64,000 nt of DNA from Pseudomonas pergaminensis. Lineage in GTDB: Bacteria > Pseudomonadota > Gammaproteobacteria > Pseudomonadales > Pseudomonadaceae. A program made the translations under genes and the position numbers. The stretch is taken from the NCBI RefSeq assembly GCF_024112395.2, contig NZ_CP078013.2, positions 372,001 to 436,000 on the forward strand. Direction: 5' to 3'. Positions 7,605 through 16,310 of this stretch are shown here, in pieces. Each line of letters begins with the position of its first letter. The first letter of the stretch is position 1. Under the pieces are notes generated by a model, which made no database searches, was not told the DNA's origin, and saw nothing but the letters and a program-made list of their open reading frames with translations.

Positions 7605-9011
7605 TCAGCAGCTGTAGTACAGCTCGTATTCCAGTGGGTGTACGAAGGTGCGAACCTTGATTTCTTCTTCGCTTTTCAGGCTGATGTAAGCGTCGATGAA
7701 GTCGTCGCTGAACACGCCGCCTTTGGTCAAGAACGCACGGCCCTTGTCCAGCTCTTCCAGGGCTTCTTTCAGGCTGCCGCACACTTGTGGGATCTCTTTG
7801 GCCTCTTCAGGCGGCAGGTCGTACAAGTTTTTGTCGGCGGCGTCGCCAGGGTGGATCTTGTTCTGGATACCGTCCAGGCCGGCCATTACCAGGGCAGCGA
7901 AGGCCAGGTACGGGTTGGCTGCTGGATCCGGGAAGCGGGCTTCGATACGGCGAGCGCGAGGGCTGGACACGTAAGGAATACGGATCGAAGCGGAACGGTT
8001 GCGCGCCGAGTAGGCCAGCATTACCGGTGCTTCGAAACCTGGGACCAGACGCTTGTAGGAGTTGGTCGACGGGTTGGTGAAGCCGTTCAGGGCCTTACCG
8101 TGCTTGATGATACCGCCGATGAAGTACAGGGCAGTGTCGGACAGGCCGGCATAACCTTCGCCAGCGAAGGTGTTCTTGCCATCTTTGGCGATGGACAGGT
8201 GAACGTGCATACCCGAACCGTTATCGCCATACAGTGGTTTAGGCATGAAGGTAGCGGTACGGCCGTAAGCGACTGCAGTGTTGTGTACGCAGTACTTCAG
8301 GGTCTGTACTTCGTCAGCCTTGGCAACCAAGGTGTTGAACTTCACACCGATTTCGTTCTGACCGGCAGTGGCCACTTCGTGGTGGTGCACTTCGATGACC
8401 AGGCCCATGTCTTCCATGGCGTTGCACATGGAGGTACGGATTTCGTGGTCGTGGTCGAACGGCGGAACTGGGAAGTAGCCACCTTTGATACCTGGACGGT
8501 GGCCATGGTTGCCGCCTTCCACGTCTTGGTCGGACATCCAGGAGCCTTGTTCGGAGTAGATCTTGAACATGGAGCCGGAGATGTCGGACTTGAACTTGAC
8601 TTGGTCGAAGATGAAGAATTCTGGCTCTGGGCCTACGAATACGGTGTCACCGATACCGGTGGACTTCAGGTATTCCTCGGCACGCTTGGCGATCGCACGT
8701 GGGTCGCGGTCGTAGCCTTGCATGGTCGAAGGCTCGATCACGTCGCACACCAGGATCAGCGTCGGCTCTTCGGTGAACGGGTCGAGTACGGCAGTGCTGT
8801 CGTCCGGCATCAGGATCATGTCGGAGGCTTCGATGCCTTTCCAGCCAGCGATGGAGGAACCGTCGAACATTTTGCCTTCTTCGAAGAAAGCTTCATCCAG
8901 CGCGTCGCGAGCCGGCATGGTCACGTGGTGCTGAGTGCCTTTGGTGTCCGTGAAGCGCAGATCAATCCATTTAACGTCATGATCTTTGATGAGTTGAACC
9001 GACTTCGACAT
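7605..9011 (-). CDS. glnA: Glutamine synthetase type I
   Basis: A 468-residue GlnA that forms glutamine from glutamate, ammonia and ATP as a cytoplasmic dodecamer; it is the central ammonium-assimilating enzyme. Landmarks: [16 protein letters not shown]-binding [14 protein letters not shown]; glutamate-binding [10 protein letters not shown]; and the adenylylation Tyr in [10 protein letters not shown] near residue 398. ATG 9011 follows GGAGG; longer upstream frames lack support. Nearby sigma-54 and NtrC sites show nitrogen control, and ntrBC lies downstream on the same strand, separated by the chorismate mutase gene. Confidence 0.98.
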   Translation of the reverse strand: MSKSVQLIKDHDVKWIDLRFTDTKGTQHHVTMPARDALDEAFFEEGKMFDGSSIAGWKGIEASDMILMPDDSTAVLDPFTEEPTLILVCDVIEPSTMQGYDRDPRAIAKRAEEYLKSTGIGDTVFVGPEPEFFIFDQVKFKSDISGSMFKIYSEQGSWMSDQDVEGGNHGHRPGIKGGYFPVPPFDHDHEIRTSMCNAMEDMGLVIEVHHHEVATAGQNEIGVKFNTLVAKADEVQTLKYCVHNTAVAYGRTATFMPKPLYGDNGSGMHVHLSIAKDGKNTFAGEGYAGLSDTALYFIGGIIKHGKALNGFTNPSTNSYKRLVPGFEAPVMLAYSARNRSASIRIPYVSSPRARRIEARFPDPAANPYLAFAALVMAGLDGIQNKIHPGDAADKNLYDLPPEEAKEIPQVCGSLKEALEELDKGRAFLTKGGVFSDDFIDAYISLKSEEEIKVRTFVHPLEYELYYSC

Positions 9012-9113
9012 AGTGTCCTCCGGGTGGCTTCGGGCTGGGGTAGTGGAGTTAGCCCTTAGAATGTGGGTGATGCCGGCGCGGATACTCCGCCATGGCAACC
9101 TGCCTCACAAGAG

Positions 9114-9129
9114 AGCAAATTGCATGCCA
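9114..9129 (-). promoter_or_regulatory. Sigma-54 promoter of glnA
   Basis: On the minus strand TGGCAT-GCAAT-TTGCT matches the -24/-12 consensus TGGCAC-N5-TTGCW, with exact GG-N10-GC spacing, about 100 nt upstream of glnA. This is the expected NtrC-dependent promoter. Confidence 0.85.
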
Positions 9130-9232
9130 GTGCGCCAACATGGGTTTTCTGCTCCAAAAACGCCCCTATAAAGGTGCATTACGACAAAAGCCCAAAAATA
9201 GCGCACCTCAATGTAGCGTAAAGAGGCACAAA

Positions 9233-9249
9233 TGCACCTATTTAGTGCG
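9233..9249. promoter_or_regulatory. NtrC-binding site (glnA enhancer)
   Basis: TGCACCTATTTAGTGCG fits the NtrC box (TGCACC...GGTGCA type) about 105 bp upstream of the sigma-54 promoter. A weaker related sequence (GCGCACC...TAGCG) lies at about 9201-9219. Confidence 0.75.
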
Positions 9250-9275
9250 TGTCGCGTGCTGTGCATATTAACTGG

Positions 9276-9303
9276 TTAAACCTTGAGCGATTTCCGCTAT
9301 AAT
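9276..9303 (+). promoter_or_regulatory. Candidate sigma-70 promoter of thiI
   Basis: A perfect -10 TATAAT at 9298-9303 lies about 43 nt ahead of the thiI ATG. The -35 is weak (TTAAAC at 9276, 16-bp spacing). Confidence 0.5.
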
Positions 9304-9345
9304 CCGCGCCCCCCTTTTTCAGCAGGCCCGGCGCGCGCTGTTTCC

Positions 9346-10800
9346 ATGAAATTAATCGTTAAAGTCTTCCCCGAGATCACCATCAAAAGCCGACCGGTAC
9401 GGACGCGTTTCATCCGTCAGTTGGCCAAGAACATCCGTGCCGTGCTCCGCGATCTGGACCCGGCTGTGGTGGTGAACGGCGTGTGGGACAATCTCGAGCT
9501 GGAAACCCGTATCACCGAGCCCAAAGCCTTGAAGGACATGACCGAGCGCCTGAGCTGCATGCCGGGCATCGCGCATTTCCTGCAGGTGGATGAGTACCCG
9601 CTGGGCGACTTCGACGACATCACCGAGAAGTGCAAACAGCACTACGGCAGTGAGCTTGAAGGCAAGATCTTTTCGGTGCGCTGCAAGCGTGCCGGCAAGC
9701 ACACTTTCAGCTCCATGGACGTTGAGAAATACGTCGGCAGCAAGCTGCGTCGCGAGTGCGGCGCAGCCGGAATTTCCCTGAAAGCGCCGCAAATTGAAGT
9801 GCGCATGGAAATTCGCGACCAACGGTTGTTTGTGATCCACAGCCAGCACAACAGCATCGGCGGCTACCCGTTGGGCGCCCTGGAACAGACCCTGGTACTG
9901 ATGTCCGGCGGTTTCGATTCCACGGTGGCGGCCTACCAGATCATGCGCCGCGGCCTGATGAGCCACTTCTGCTTCTTTAACCTGGGCGGGCGTGCCCACG
10001 AATTGGGCGTGATGGAAGTCGCGCACTTTATCTGGAAGAAGTACGGCAGCTCCCAGCGCGTGCTATTTGTAAGCGTGCCATTCGAAGAAGTGCTGGGCGA
10101 AATCCTCGGCAAAGTCGATAACGGTCATATGGGCGTGGTATTGAAGCGTATGATGTTGCGCGCTGCCTCGCGGATTGCCGATAAATTGCAGATTGATGCG
10201 CTGGTGACCGGCGAAGCGATCTCCCAGGTGTCCAGCCAGACGCTGCCGAACCTGTCGATCATCGATTGCGTCACCGAGAAGCTGGTGCTGCGCCCGCTGA
10301 TCGCCAGCCACAAGCAGGACATCATCGACCTGGCAGAACAGATCGGCACTGCCGATTTTGCCAAGCACATGCCTGAGTACTGCGGGGTCATCTCGGTTAA
10401 CCCCAAGACCCACGCCAAGCGTCACCGCGTGGAGCATGAAGAGAAAGAATTCGACATGGCGATTCTGGAGCGTGCGCTCGAGAACGCCAAGCTGGTCCCG
10501 ATCGATCGTGTTATCGACGAACTGGGCCAGGACATCAAGATCGAAGAAGTCAGCGAAGCCCTGGCCGGCCAGATCGTCATCGACATCCGTCACCCGGATG
10601 CCGCTGAGGATGAGCCGCTGGACATCGCCGGCATCGACGTACAAACGCTGCCGTTCTATGCACTGAACGCGCGTTTCAAGGAACTGGATAACAGCCGTCA
10701 GTACCTGCTGTATTGCGACAAAGGCGTGATGAGTCGCCTGCATGCCCACCATTTGCTCAGTGAGGGGCATGCCAATGTGCGCGTTTATCGACCGAGCTAA
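9346..10800 (+). CDS. thiI: tRNA 4-thiouridine synthase / thiamine thiazole sulfur carrier ThiI
   Basis: A 484-residue enzyme that makes 4-thiouridine at tRNA position 8 and supplies sulfur for the thiazole of thiamine. Order: N-terminal ferredoxin-like and THUMP RNA-binding region (1-170), PP-loop ATPase with [13 protein letters not shown] near residue 185, and a C-terminal rhodanese domain with the catalytic Cys in [10 protein letters not shown]. Length is that of the long gamma-proteobacterial form. ATG 9346 is chosen because the in-frame TTG at 9283 lies upstream of the TATAAT -10 box. The gene diverges from glnA. Confidence 0.96.
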   Translation: MKLIVKVFPEITIKSRPVRTRFIRQLAKNIRAVLRDLDPAVVVNGVWDNLELETRITEPKALKDMTERLSCMPGIAHFLQVDEYPLGDFDDITEKCKQHYGSELEGKIFSVRCKRAGKHTFSSMDVEKYVGSKLRRECGAAGISLKAPQIEVRMEIRDQRLFVIHSQHNSIGGYPLGALEQTLVLMSGGFDSTVAAYQIMRRGLMSHFCFFNLGGRAHELGVMEVAHFIWKKYGSSQRVLFVSVPFEEVLGEILGKVDNGHMGVVLKRMMLRAASRIADKLQIDALVTGEAISQVSSQTLPNLSIIDCVTEKLVLRPLIASHKQDIIDLAEQIGTADFAKHMPEYCGVISVNPKTHAKRHRVEHEEKEFDMAILERALENAKLVPIDRVIDELGQDIKIEEVSEALAGQIVIDIRHPDAAEDEPLDIAGIDVQTLPFYALNARFKELDNSRQYLLYCDKGVMSRLHAHHLLSEGHANVRVYRPS

Positions 10801-10939
10801 GAGCCCGGGGCTGTTTGCCTGTGGCCTGCGTCACCGGCCCCCCGACTCTGCCGTCAAGCTGTAACGGCAAGGCCTGACTCTACTGTTAATCGCTGCCACG
10901 ACCTGTCAGCACACCGAATCCTCTGATCGAGATACACAA

Positions 10940-12760
10940 GTGATCGAAAATCTACGTAACATCGCCATCATTGCTCACGTTGACCATGGTAAAACCACCC
11001 TGGTAGACAAACTCCTGCGTCAATCCGGCACCCTGGAGCGCAACGAGCTCAACGACGAGCGCGTGATGGACTCCAACGACCAGGAAAAAGAGCGCGGTAT
11101 TACCATCCTGGCTAAAAACACCGCTATCAACTGGAACGGCTACCACATCAACATCGTGGATACCCCGGGCCACGCCGACTTCGGCGGCGAAGTAGAACGC
11201 GTAATGTCGATGGTTGACTCCGTTCTGCTGCTGGTTGACGCTCAAGACGGCCCTATGCCGCAAACCCGTTTCGTGACCAAGAAGGCTTTCGAAGCCGGCC
11301 TGCGTCCGATCGTGTGCATCAACAAGGTTGACCGTCCAGGCGCGCGTCCGGACTGGGTTCTGGACCAGATCTTCGACCTGTTCGACAACCTGGGTGCCAC
11401 CGAAGAACAGCTGGACTTCAAAGTCGTCTACGCCTCGGCCCTGAACGGCATTGCCGGTCTGGACCACACCGACATGGCTGAAGACATGACCCCGCTGTAC
11501 CAGTCGATCGTCGACAACGTACCTGCGCCGGCTGTTGACCGTGAAGGTCCGTTCCAGATGCAGATCTCCGCACTGGACTACAACAGCTTCCTGGGTGTTA
11601 TCGGCGTTGGCCGTATCGCTCGTGGTCGCGTCAAGCCAAACACCCCGGTTGTCGCTATCGGCGCCGACGGCAAGAAGCGTAACGGTCGTATCCTGAAGCT
11701 GATGGGTCACCACGGTCTGCACCGTATCGACGTTGAAGAAGCTGCAGCTGGCGACATCGTGTGCATCAGCGGTATGGACTCGCTGTTCATCTCCGACACC
11801 CTGTGCCACCCGGACGCGGTAGAAGCGATGAAGCCTCTGACCGTTGACGAGCCAACCGTTTCCATGACCTTCCAGGTAAACGACTCGCCTTTCTGCGGTA
11901 AAGAAGGCAAGTTCGTGACCTCCCGTAACATCAAGGAACGTCTGGACAAAGAGCTGCTGTACAACGTTGCTCTGCGCGTTGAAGAAGGCGACTCGGCTGA
12001 CAAGTTCAAGGTTTCCGGCCGTGGTGAGCTGCACCTCTCGGTACTGATCGAAACCATGCGTCGCGAAGGCTTCGAAATGGGCGTTGGTCGTCCAGAAGTA
12101 ATCATCCGTCAGGTTGACGGCGTGAAGCAGGAACCGTTCGAAAACGTCACCATCGACACCCCTGAAGAATCCCAGGGCAAGGTGATGGAAGAGATGGGTC
12201 TGCGTAAAGGCGACCTGACCAACATGGTGCCGGATGGCAAAGGCCGTGTGCGTCTGGAATACAACATCCCTGCGCGTGGTCTGATCGGTTTCCGTAACCA
12301 GTTCCTGACCCTGACCAACGGTGCTGGCATCCTGACCTCGATCTTCGATCGCTACGACACCATGAAGTCCGGCGACATGTCCGGCCGTCAGAACGGTGTT
12401 CTGGTATCGGTAGAAACCGGCAAGGCGCTGACCTACTCCCTGGAAACCCTCCAGGCACGTGGCAAGCTGTTCGTTGAACACGGTCAAGAGATCTACAACG
12501 GTCAGATCGTTGGTCTGAACAGCCGTGACAACGACATGGGCGTCAACCCAACCAAAGGCAAGAAGCTCGACAACATGCGTGCTTCGGGCAAAGACGAAAC
12601 CATCGCTCTGGTTCCACCTGTTCGCTTCACCCTGGAACAGGCCCTGGAATTCATCCAGGACGACGAGCTGTGCGAAGTCACGCCTAAGTCGATCCGCCTG
12701 CGTAAGAAGATCCTGGACGAAGGCGAGCGTACCCGCGCTGCCAAGAAAGCCAAGAACTGA
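10940..12760 (+). CDS. typA: Ribosome-associated GTPase TypA/BipA
   Basis: A 606-residue translational GTPase of the EF-G-like family, involved in ribosome assembly and stress responses. G1 AHVDHGKT (12-19), G3 [13 protein letters not shown]4 [10 protein letters not shown] and the effector motif KERGITI are intact. The C-terminal part with [17 protein letters not shown] and the Lys/Arg-rich tail ([21 protein letters not shown]) is typical of BipA. The start is GTG 10940, as the GTPase motif begins directly. Single-gene unit ended by a strong hairpin. Confidence 0.97.
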   Translation: MIENLRNIAIIAHVDHGKTTLVDKLLRQSGTLERNELNDERVMDSNDQEKERGITILAKNTAINWNGYHINIVDTPGHADFGGEVERVMSMVDSVLLLVDAQDGPMPQTRFVTKKAFEAGLRPIVCINKVDRPGARPDWVLDQIFDLFDNLGATEEQLDFKVVYASALNGIAGLDHTDMAEDMTPLYQSIVDNVPAPAVDREGPFQMQISALDYNSFLGVIGVGRIARGRVKPNTPVVAIGADGKKRNGRILKLMGHHGLHRIDVEEAAAGDIVCISGMDSLFISDTLCHPDAVEAMKPLTVDEPTVSMTFQVNDSPFCGKEGKFVTSRNIKERLDKELLYNVALRVEEGDSADKFKVSGRGELHLSVLIETMRREGFEMGVGRPEVIIRQVDGVKQEPFENVTIDTPEESQGKVMEEMGLRKGDLTNMVPDGKGRVRLEYNIPARGLIGFRNQFLTLTNGAGILTSIFDRYDTMKSGDMSGRQNGVLVSVETGKALTYSLETLQARGKLFVEHGQEIYNGQIVGLNSRDNDMGVNPTKGKKLDNMRASGKDETIALVPPVRFTLEQALEFIQDDELCEVTPKSIRLRKKILDEGERTRAAKKAKN

Positions 12761-12782
12761 GTTAACTCAGGCTGAATGAAAA

Positions 12783-12816
12783 ACGCCCCCGGTCGAAAGG
12801 CCGGGGGCGTTTTTTT
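12783..12816 (+). terminator. Rho-independent terminator of typA
   Basis: ACGCCCCCGG-TCGAAAGG-CCGGGGGCGT followed by TTTTTT: a perfect 10-bp GC stem with a U-run, 22 nt past the typA stop. Confidence 0.95.
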
Positions 12817-12848
12817 ATGCCTGGATTTTTCTGGTGAGCCCGCTTGTT

Positions 12849-12983
12849 GTGGTGAGCGGGCTTGCCCCGCGCTGGGTGGCGAAGCCGCCCCAAAACCAGG
12901 CACCTGAGTTTTATCTGGAGAAATGCAGTGGCCGGGTTAGGGCCGCTTCGCAGCCCAGCGCGGGGCAAGCCCGCTCACCACAG
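12849..12983. repeat. Long inverted repeat, larger REP-like family (copy 1 of 2)
   Basis: Arms of about 45 nt: GTGGTGAGCGGGCTTGCCCCGCGCTGGG... and its complement ...CAGCGCGGGGCAAGCCCGCTCACCAC, enclosing a ~50-nt unique centre. It shares the GGCTTGCC core with the REPINs but has a different flank (GTGAGCGGG rather than GTGGGAGC). A second copy lies at 49833-49967. Confidence 0.85.
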
Positions 12984-12998
12984 GGGTTTGGCTGTCGA

Positions 12999-13433
12999 TC
13001 AGAACTTGTCGAGGGTTTTGAACTTGGTCTCGCGCACCACTTCCTTCGGCTTGTACGCGCAATACCCTGGCCGTGGCCCGATCTTCGGGTGATTGCGGCA
13101 AGTATCCGGGCGCTTGTCATAAATAGTGCAGAAGCGCGTCTTACGATCCAGGTACAGGCAATCGTTGTTGCTCATGCGCTGCAGGGTAAAAATCTCGGAT
13201 TTGGAATTGAAGCGCTCGACGATGCCTTCCTTCTGCAGCCGCTTGGCGATGTTTTTCGGCGGGTCGCCGCGCTCGAACTCATCGACGATGCCAATGCGGA
13301 TCAGGTCCTTGATCTTCACTTCGACCGGCAGCGTGCAGCAGCTGGACACGCAACCACCGCACATATGCGCGGAATATTTCTGCCACGTTTCAAGACGGTC
13401 GAGTTCCGCGGCGGCGATCAGTTGAGGCTTCAT
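12999..13433 (-). CDS. YkgJ-family cysteine cluster protein
   Basis: A 144-residue cytoplasmic protein with the Zn/Fe-cluster-like Cys pattern of the YkgJ/CxxCxxCC family: CGGCVSSCC near residue 27, then single Cys in NNDCLYLD, RFCTIYD, PDTCRNHP and PGYCAYK. The function is not established for this family; metal or Fe-S binding is presumed. ATG 13433 is preferred over the adjacent TTG. It is a lone gene divergent from glgP. Confidence 0.8.
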   Translation of the reverse strand: MKPQLIAAAELDRLETWQKYSAHMCGGCVSSCCTLPVEVKIKDLIRIGIVDEFERGDPPKNIAKRLQKEGIVERFNSKSEIFTLQRMSNNDCLYLDRKTRFCTIYDKRPDTCRNHPKIGPRPGYCAYKPKEVVRETKFKTLDKF

Positions 13434-13659
13434 CAAGGTTCCAGGGTGAGGCGGTATCAGGGCGCGCGATCATACCGGGATTGGTGGTTTTTTGAACAAT
13501 ATTTCGCAAATTTCATCCAGACGGGTATTCGGGCACGCGCCCTGCATCTAATTCGCGCAAAGGTGAATGAGTTAAAAAACTGCCGAACCAGAGCGTCTAC
13601 CGTCTGTCAGACCGTCTAGGCTCTAGCAACTCCTTCTATCTCGCCCGAGGTCGCAATTG

Positions 13660-16110
13660 ATGTCTCAGGAACCACTTGCACGAGAAGCAGAGGTAGCCGC
13701 ATTTCGCGATGCCGTCTTGACCAAACTCACCTACGCGGTGGGCAAGGACCCGGATCACGCCTTCGACCATGACTGGTTCGAGGCCATTGCCCTGGCCGCC
13801 CGCGACCAGATGGTCGACCACTGGATGGACCATACGCGGCGTATCTACCGCAAAGGCCAAAAGCGGGTTTATTACCTTTCCCTGGAATTCCTCATCGGCC
13901 GCCTGCTCTACGACAGCCTGAGCAACCTGGGCGTGCTGGAGATTGCGCGCGAAGCGCTGTCCGAGCTGGGCGTCGACCTGGAGCGCATCCGCCTGCTGGA
14001 GCCCGACGCGGCGCTTGGCAACGGTGGCCTGGGCCGCCTGGCGGCGTGCTTCATGGAAAGCATGTCGACCCTGGGCATTGCCGGCCATGGGTATGGCATT
14101 CGTTATGAGCACGGCTTGTTCCGCCAGGCGATTGTTGATGGCTGGCAGCAGGAACAGACCGAACGCTGGCTGGATTTCGGTAACCCGTGGGAGTTCGAGC
14201 GGGCCGAAGTGATTTACCCGATCGGCTTTGGCGGTAGCGTCGAAACCCTCGCGGATGCTTCCGGCAAGATGATCCAGGTGTGGTCGCCCAACGAAACCGT
14301 ACGGGCCGTGGCCTATGACACCCCGGTGGTCGGCTGGCGTGGCGCAAGTGTGAACACCCTGCGCTTGTGGCGCGCACGGGCGGTAGAAGACCTGCACCTG
14401 GAGCGCTTCAACGCCGGTGACCACTTGGGCGCCGTCGCCGAAGTGGCCCGCGCCGAGAGCATCTCCCGAGTGCTTTACCCGGCCGACAGCACCGAAGCGG
14501 GGCAGGAGCTGCGTCTGCGCCAGGAATACTTCTTCGTTTCCGCCTCCCTGCAAGACTTGCTGCGCCGCCACAAGAACATGCACGGCTCGGTACTGAGCCT
14601 GGGCGAGCACGCTGCGATCCAACTCAACGATACCCACCCGTCCATCGCCGTGGCCGAGTTGATGCGTCAACTGGTCGACCTGCACGACATTCCGTGGGAA
14701 GCGGCGTGGGACGTGACGGTCGAAACCCTGTCGTACACCAACCACACCCTGCTGCCCGAAGCGCTGGAAACCTGGCCGGTCGGACTGATGGAGCGCATGC
14801 TGCCTCGGCACATGCAGATCATCTACCTGATCAACGCCCAGCACATCGACTCGCTGCGCGCCAAAGGCATCCACGACTTTGACGTACTGCGCGCCGTCTC
14901 GCTGATCGAAGAAGACAACGGCCGCCGCGTGCGCATGGGAAACCTGGCGTTCCTCGGTTCCCACAGCGTCAACGGCGTATCCGGCCTGCACACCCAGCTG
15001 ATGCGCAGCACGGTGTTCTCCGAGCTACACAAGCTGTACCCGGAGCGTATCAACAACAAAACCAACGGCATCACTTTCCGTCGCTGGTTGTACCAGGCCA
15101 ACCCGAAGCTCACGTCTATGCTGGTGGAGGCACTGGGTCCGGACATTCTCGACAAGCCCGAAGAGCGGCTGGTGGAGCTTGAGCCGTTCGCCGAGAAACA
15201 GACGTTCCGCAAGGCATTTGCCGAGCAGCGTTTGCACAGCAAGCGCGCGCTGGCGGACATCATTCATGAGCGCCTGGGCATCGCGGTCAATCCGGCGGCG
15301 ATGTTCGACGTGCAGGTCAAGCGTATCCACGAATACAAGCGCCAACTGCTCAACCTGTTGCACACCGTGGCGCTGTACCAGGCGATCCGTGCCGAGCCTG
15401 GCACTGACTGGGTGCCGCGCGTGAAGATCTTCTCCGGCAAGGCGGCGGCCAGTTATCACCAGGCCAAGCTGATCATCAAGCTGACCAACGACATCGCGCG
15501 CACGGTCAATAACGACCCGACCGTACGTGGTTTGCTCAAGGTGGTGTTCCTGCCCAACTACAACGTGAGCCTGGCAGAAAGCATCATCCCGGCAGCGGAC
15601 TTGTCGGAGCAGATTTCCACGGCTGGCTTTGAAGCCTCGGGTACCAGCAACATGAAGTTCGGCCTCAACGGTGCGCTGACCATCGGCACCATGGACGGCG
15701 CCAACGTCGAGATGCACGAACGCGTCGGTGCCGAGCACATGTTTATCTTTGGTCTCAGTGCGCAGCAGGTGGAAGCGCGCAAACACGCCGGTGAGTTCAA
15801 CGCCGGGGCCGACATTGCAGCGTCCCATCGGTTGAATGATGTGCTGCAAGCGATTCGGGGCGGGGTGTTCTCGCCGGATGATCCGGGCCGGTACGTGGGG
15901 CTGATCGATGGGCTGATCGACTACGACCGCTTCCTGGTCTGTGCTGACTTCGATTCGTACTGGGACGCCCAGGCGCGGGTCGAGGCGCATTGGCATGATT
16001 CCAAGGCGTGGTGGCGTTCGGCGGTGCTGAATACCGCGCGCATGGGCTGGTTCAGTTCGGACCGGACCATCAGGGAGTACGCGACCGAGATCTGGAAAGC
16101 CCTCGACTAA
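13660..16110 (+). CDS. glgP: Glycogen/starch/alpha-glucan phosphorylase
   Basis: An 816-residue PLP-dependent GT35 phosphorylase that releases glucose-1-phosphate from alpha-1,4-glucans. The N-terminal YYLSLEFLIGRLL, the NGGLGRLAACFMESM loop, the GYGIRYEHGLF segment, and the PLP-Lys motif EASGTSNMKFGLNGALTIGT with DGANVEM near the C-terminus are intact; length fits the family. ATG 13660 follows a weak ribosome site. A GTCT-rich imperfect palindrome (13590-13624) sits in its leader. No other glycogen genes are in the window. Confidence 0.96.
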   Translation: MSQEPLAREAEVAAFRDAVLTKLTYAVGKDPDHAFDHDWFEAIALAARDQMVDHWMDHTRRIYRKGQKRVYYLSLEFLIGRLLYDSLSNLGVLEIAREALSELGVDLERIRLLEPDAALGNGGLGRLAACFMESMSTLGIAGHGYGIRYEHGLFRQAIVDGWQQEQTERWLDFGNPWEFERAEVIYPIGFGGSVETLADASGKMIQVWSPNETVRAVAYDTPVVGWRGASVNTLRLWRARAVEDLHLERFNAGDHLGAVAEVARAESISRVLYPADSTEAGQELRLRQEYFFVSASLQDLLRRHKNMHGSVLSLGEHAAIQLNDTHPSIAVAELMRQLVDLHDIPWEAAWDVTVETLSYTNHTLLPEALETWPVGLMERMLPRHMQIIYLINAQHIDSLRAKGIHDFDVLRAVSLIEEDNGRRVRMGNLAFLGSHSVNGVSGLHTQLMRSTVFSELHKLYPERINNKTNGITFRRWLYQANPKLTSMLVEALGPDILDKPEERLVELEPFAEKQTFRKAFAEQRLHSKRALADIIHERLGIAVNPAAMFDVQVKRIHEYKRQLLNLLHTVALYQAIRAEPGTDWVPRVKIFSGKAAASYHQAKLIIKLTNDIARTVNNDPTVRGLLKVVFLPNYNVSLAESIIPAADLSEQISTAGFEASGTSNMKFGLNGALTIGTMDGANVEMHERVGAEHMFIFGLSAQQVEARKHAGEFNAGADIAASHRLNDVLQAIRGGVFSPDDPGRYVGLIDGLIDYDRFLVCADFDSYWDAQARVEAHWHDSKAWWRSAVLNTARMGWFSSDRTIREYATEIWKALD

Positions 16111-16141
16111 ACAACGCTGGCCTGCACATGTGTGCGGGTTT

Positions 16142-16231
16142 ATGTGGGAGCTGGCTTGCCTGCGATAGCATCACCTCGGTGTGACAGCTACACCGAGGTG
16201 TCTGCATCGCGGGCAAGCCCGGCGCCCACAT
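16142..16231. repeat. REPIN (paired REP)
   Basis: Arms ATGTGGGAGCTGGCTTGCC and GGGCAAGCCCGGCGCCCACAT with inner CACCTCGGTGTG / ACACCGAGGTG; it lies between glgP and the DUF2339 gene. Confidence 0.85.
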
Positions 16232-16310
16232 AAGCTTGCTTCCACATGGGGTCTGCGTCGATATACTAGGCGCCAGTTTGCCCGCCTCGGGCTGCTTAGG
16301 GATATCGACC

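Noticed and set aside
7365..9059. 564-codon open frame antisense to glnA
   Set aside because: Shadow frame; no recognisable domain and glnA is unambiguous.
10952..12487. 511-codon open frame antisense to typA
   Set aside because: Composition is that of a reverse-strand shadow, and typA motifs are complete.
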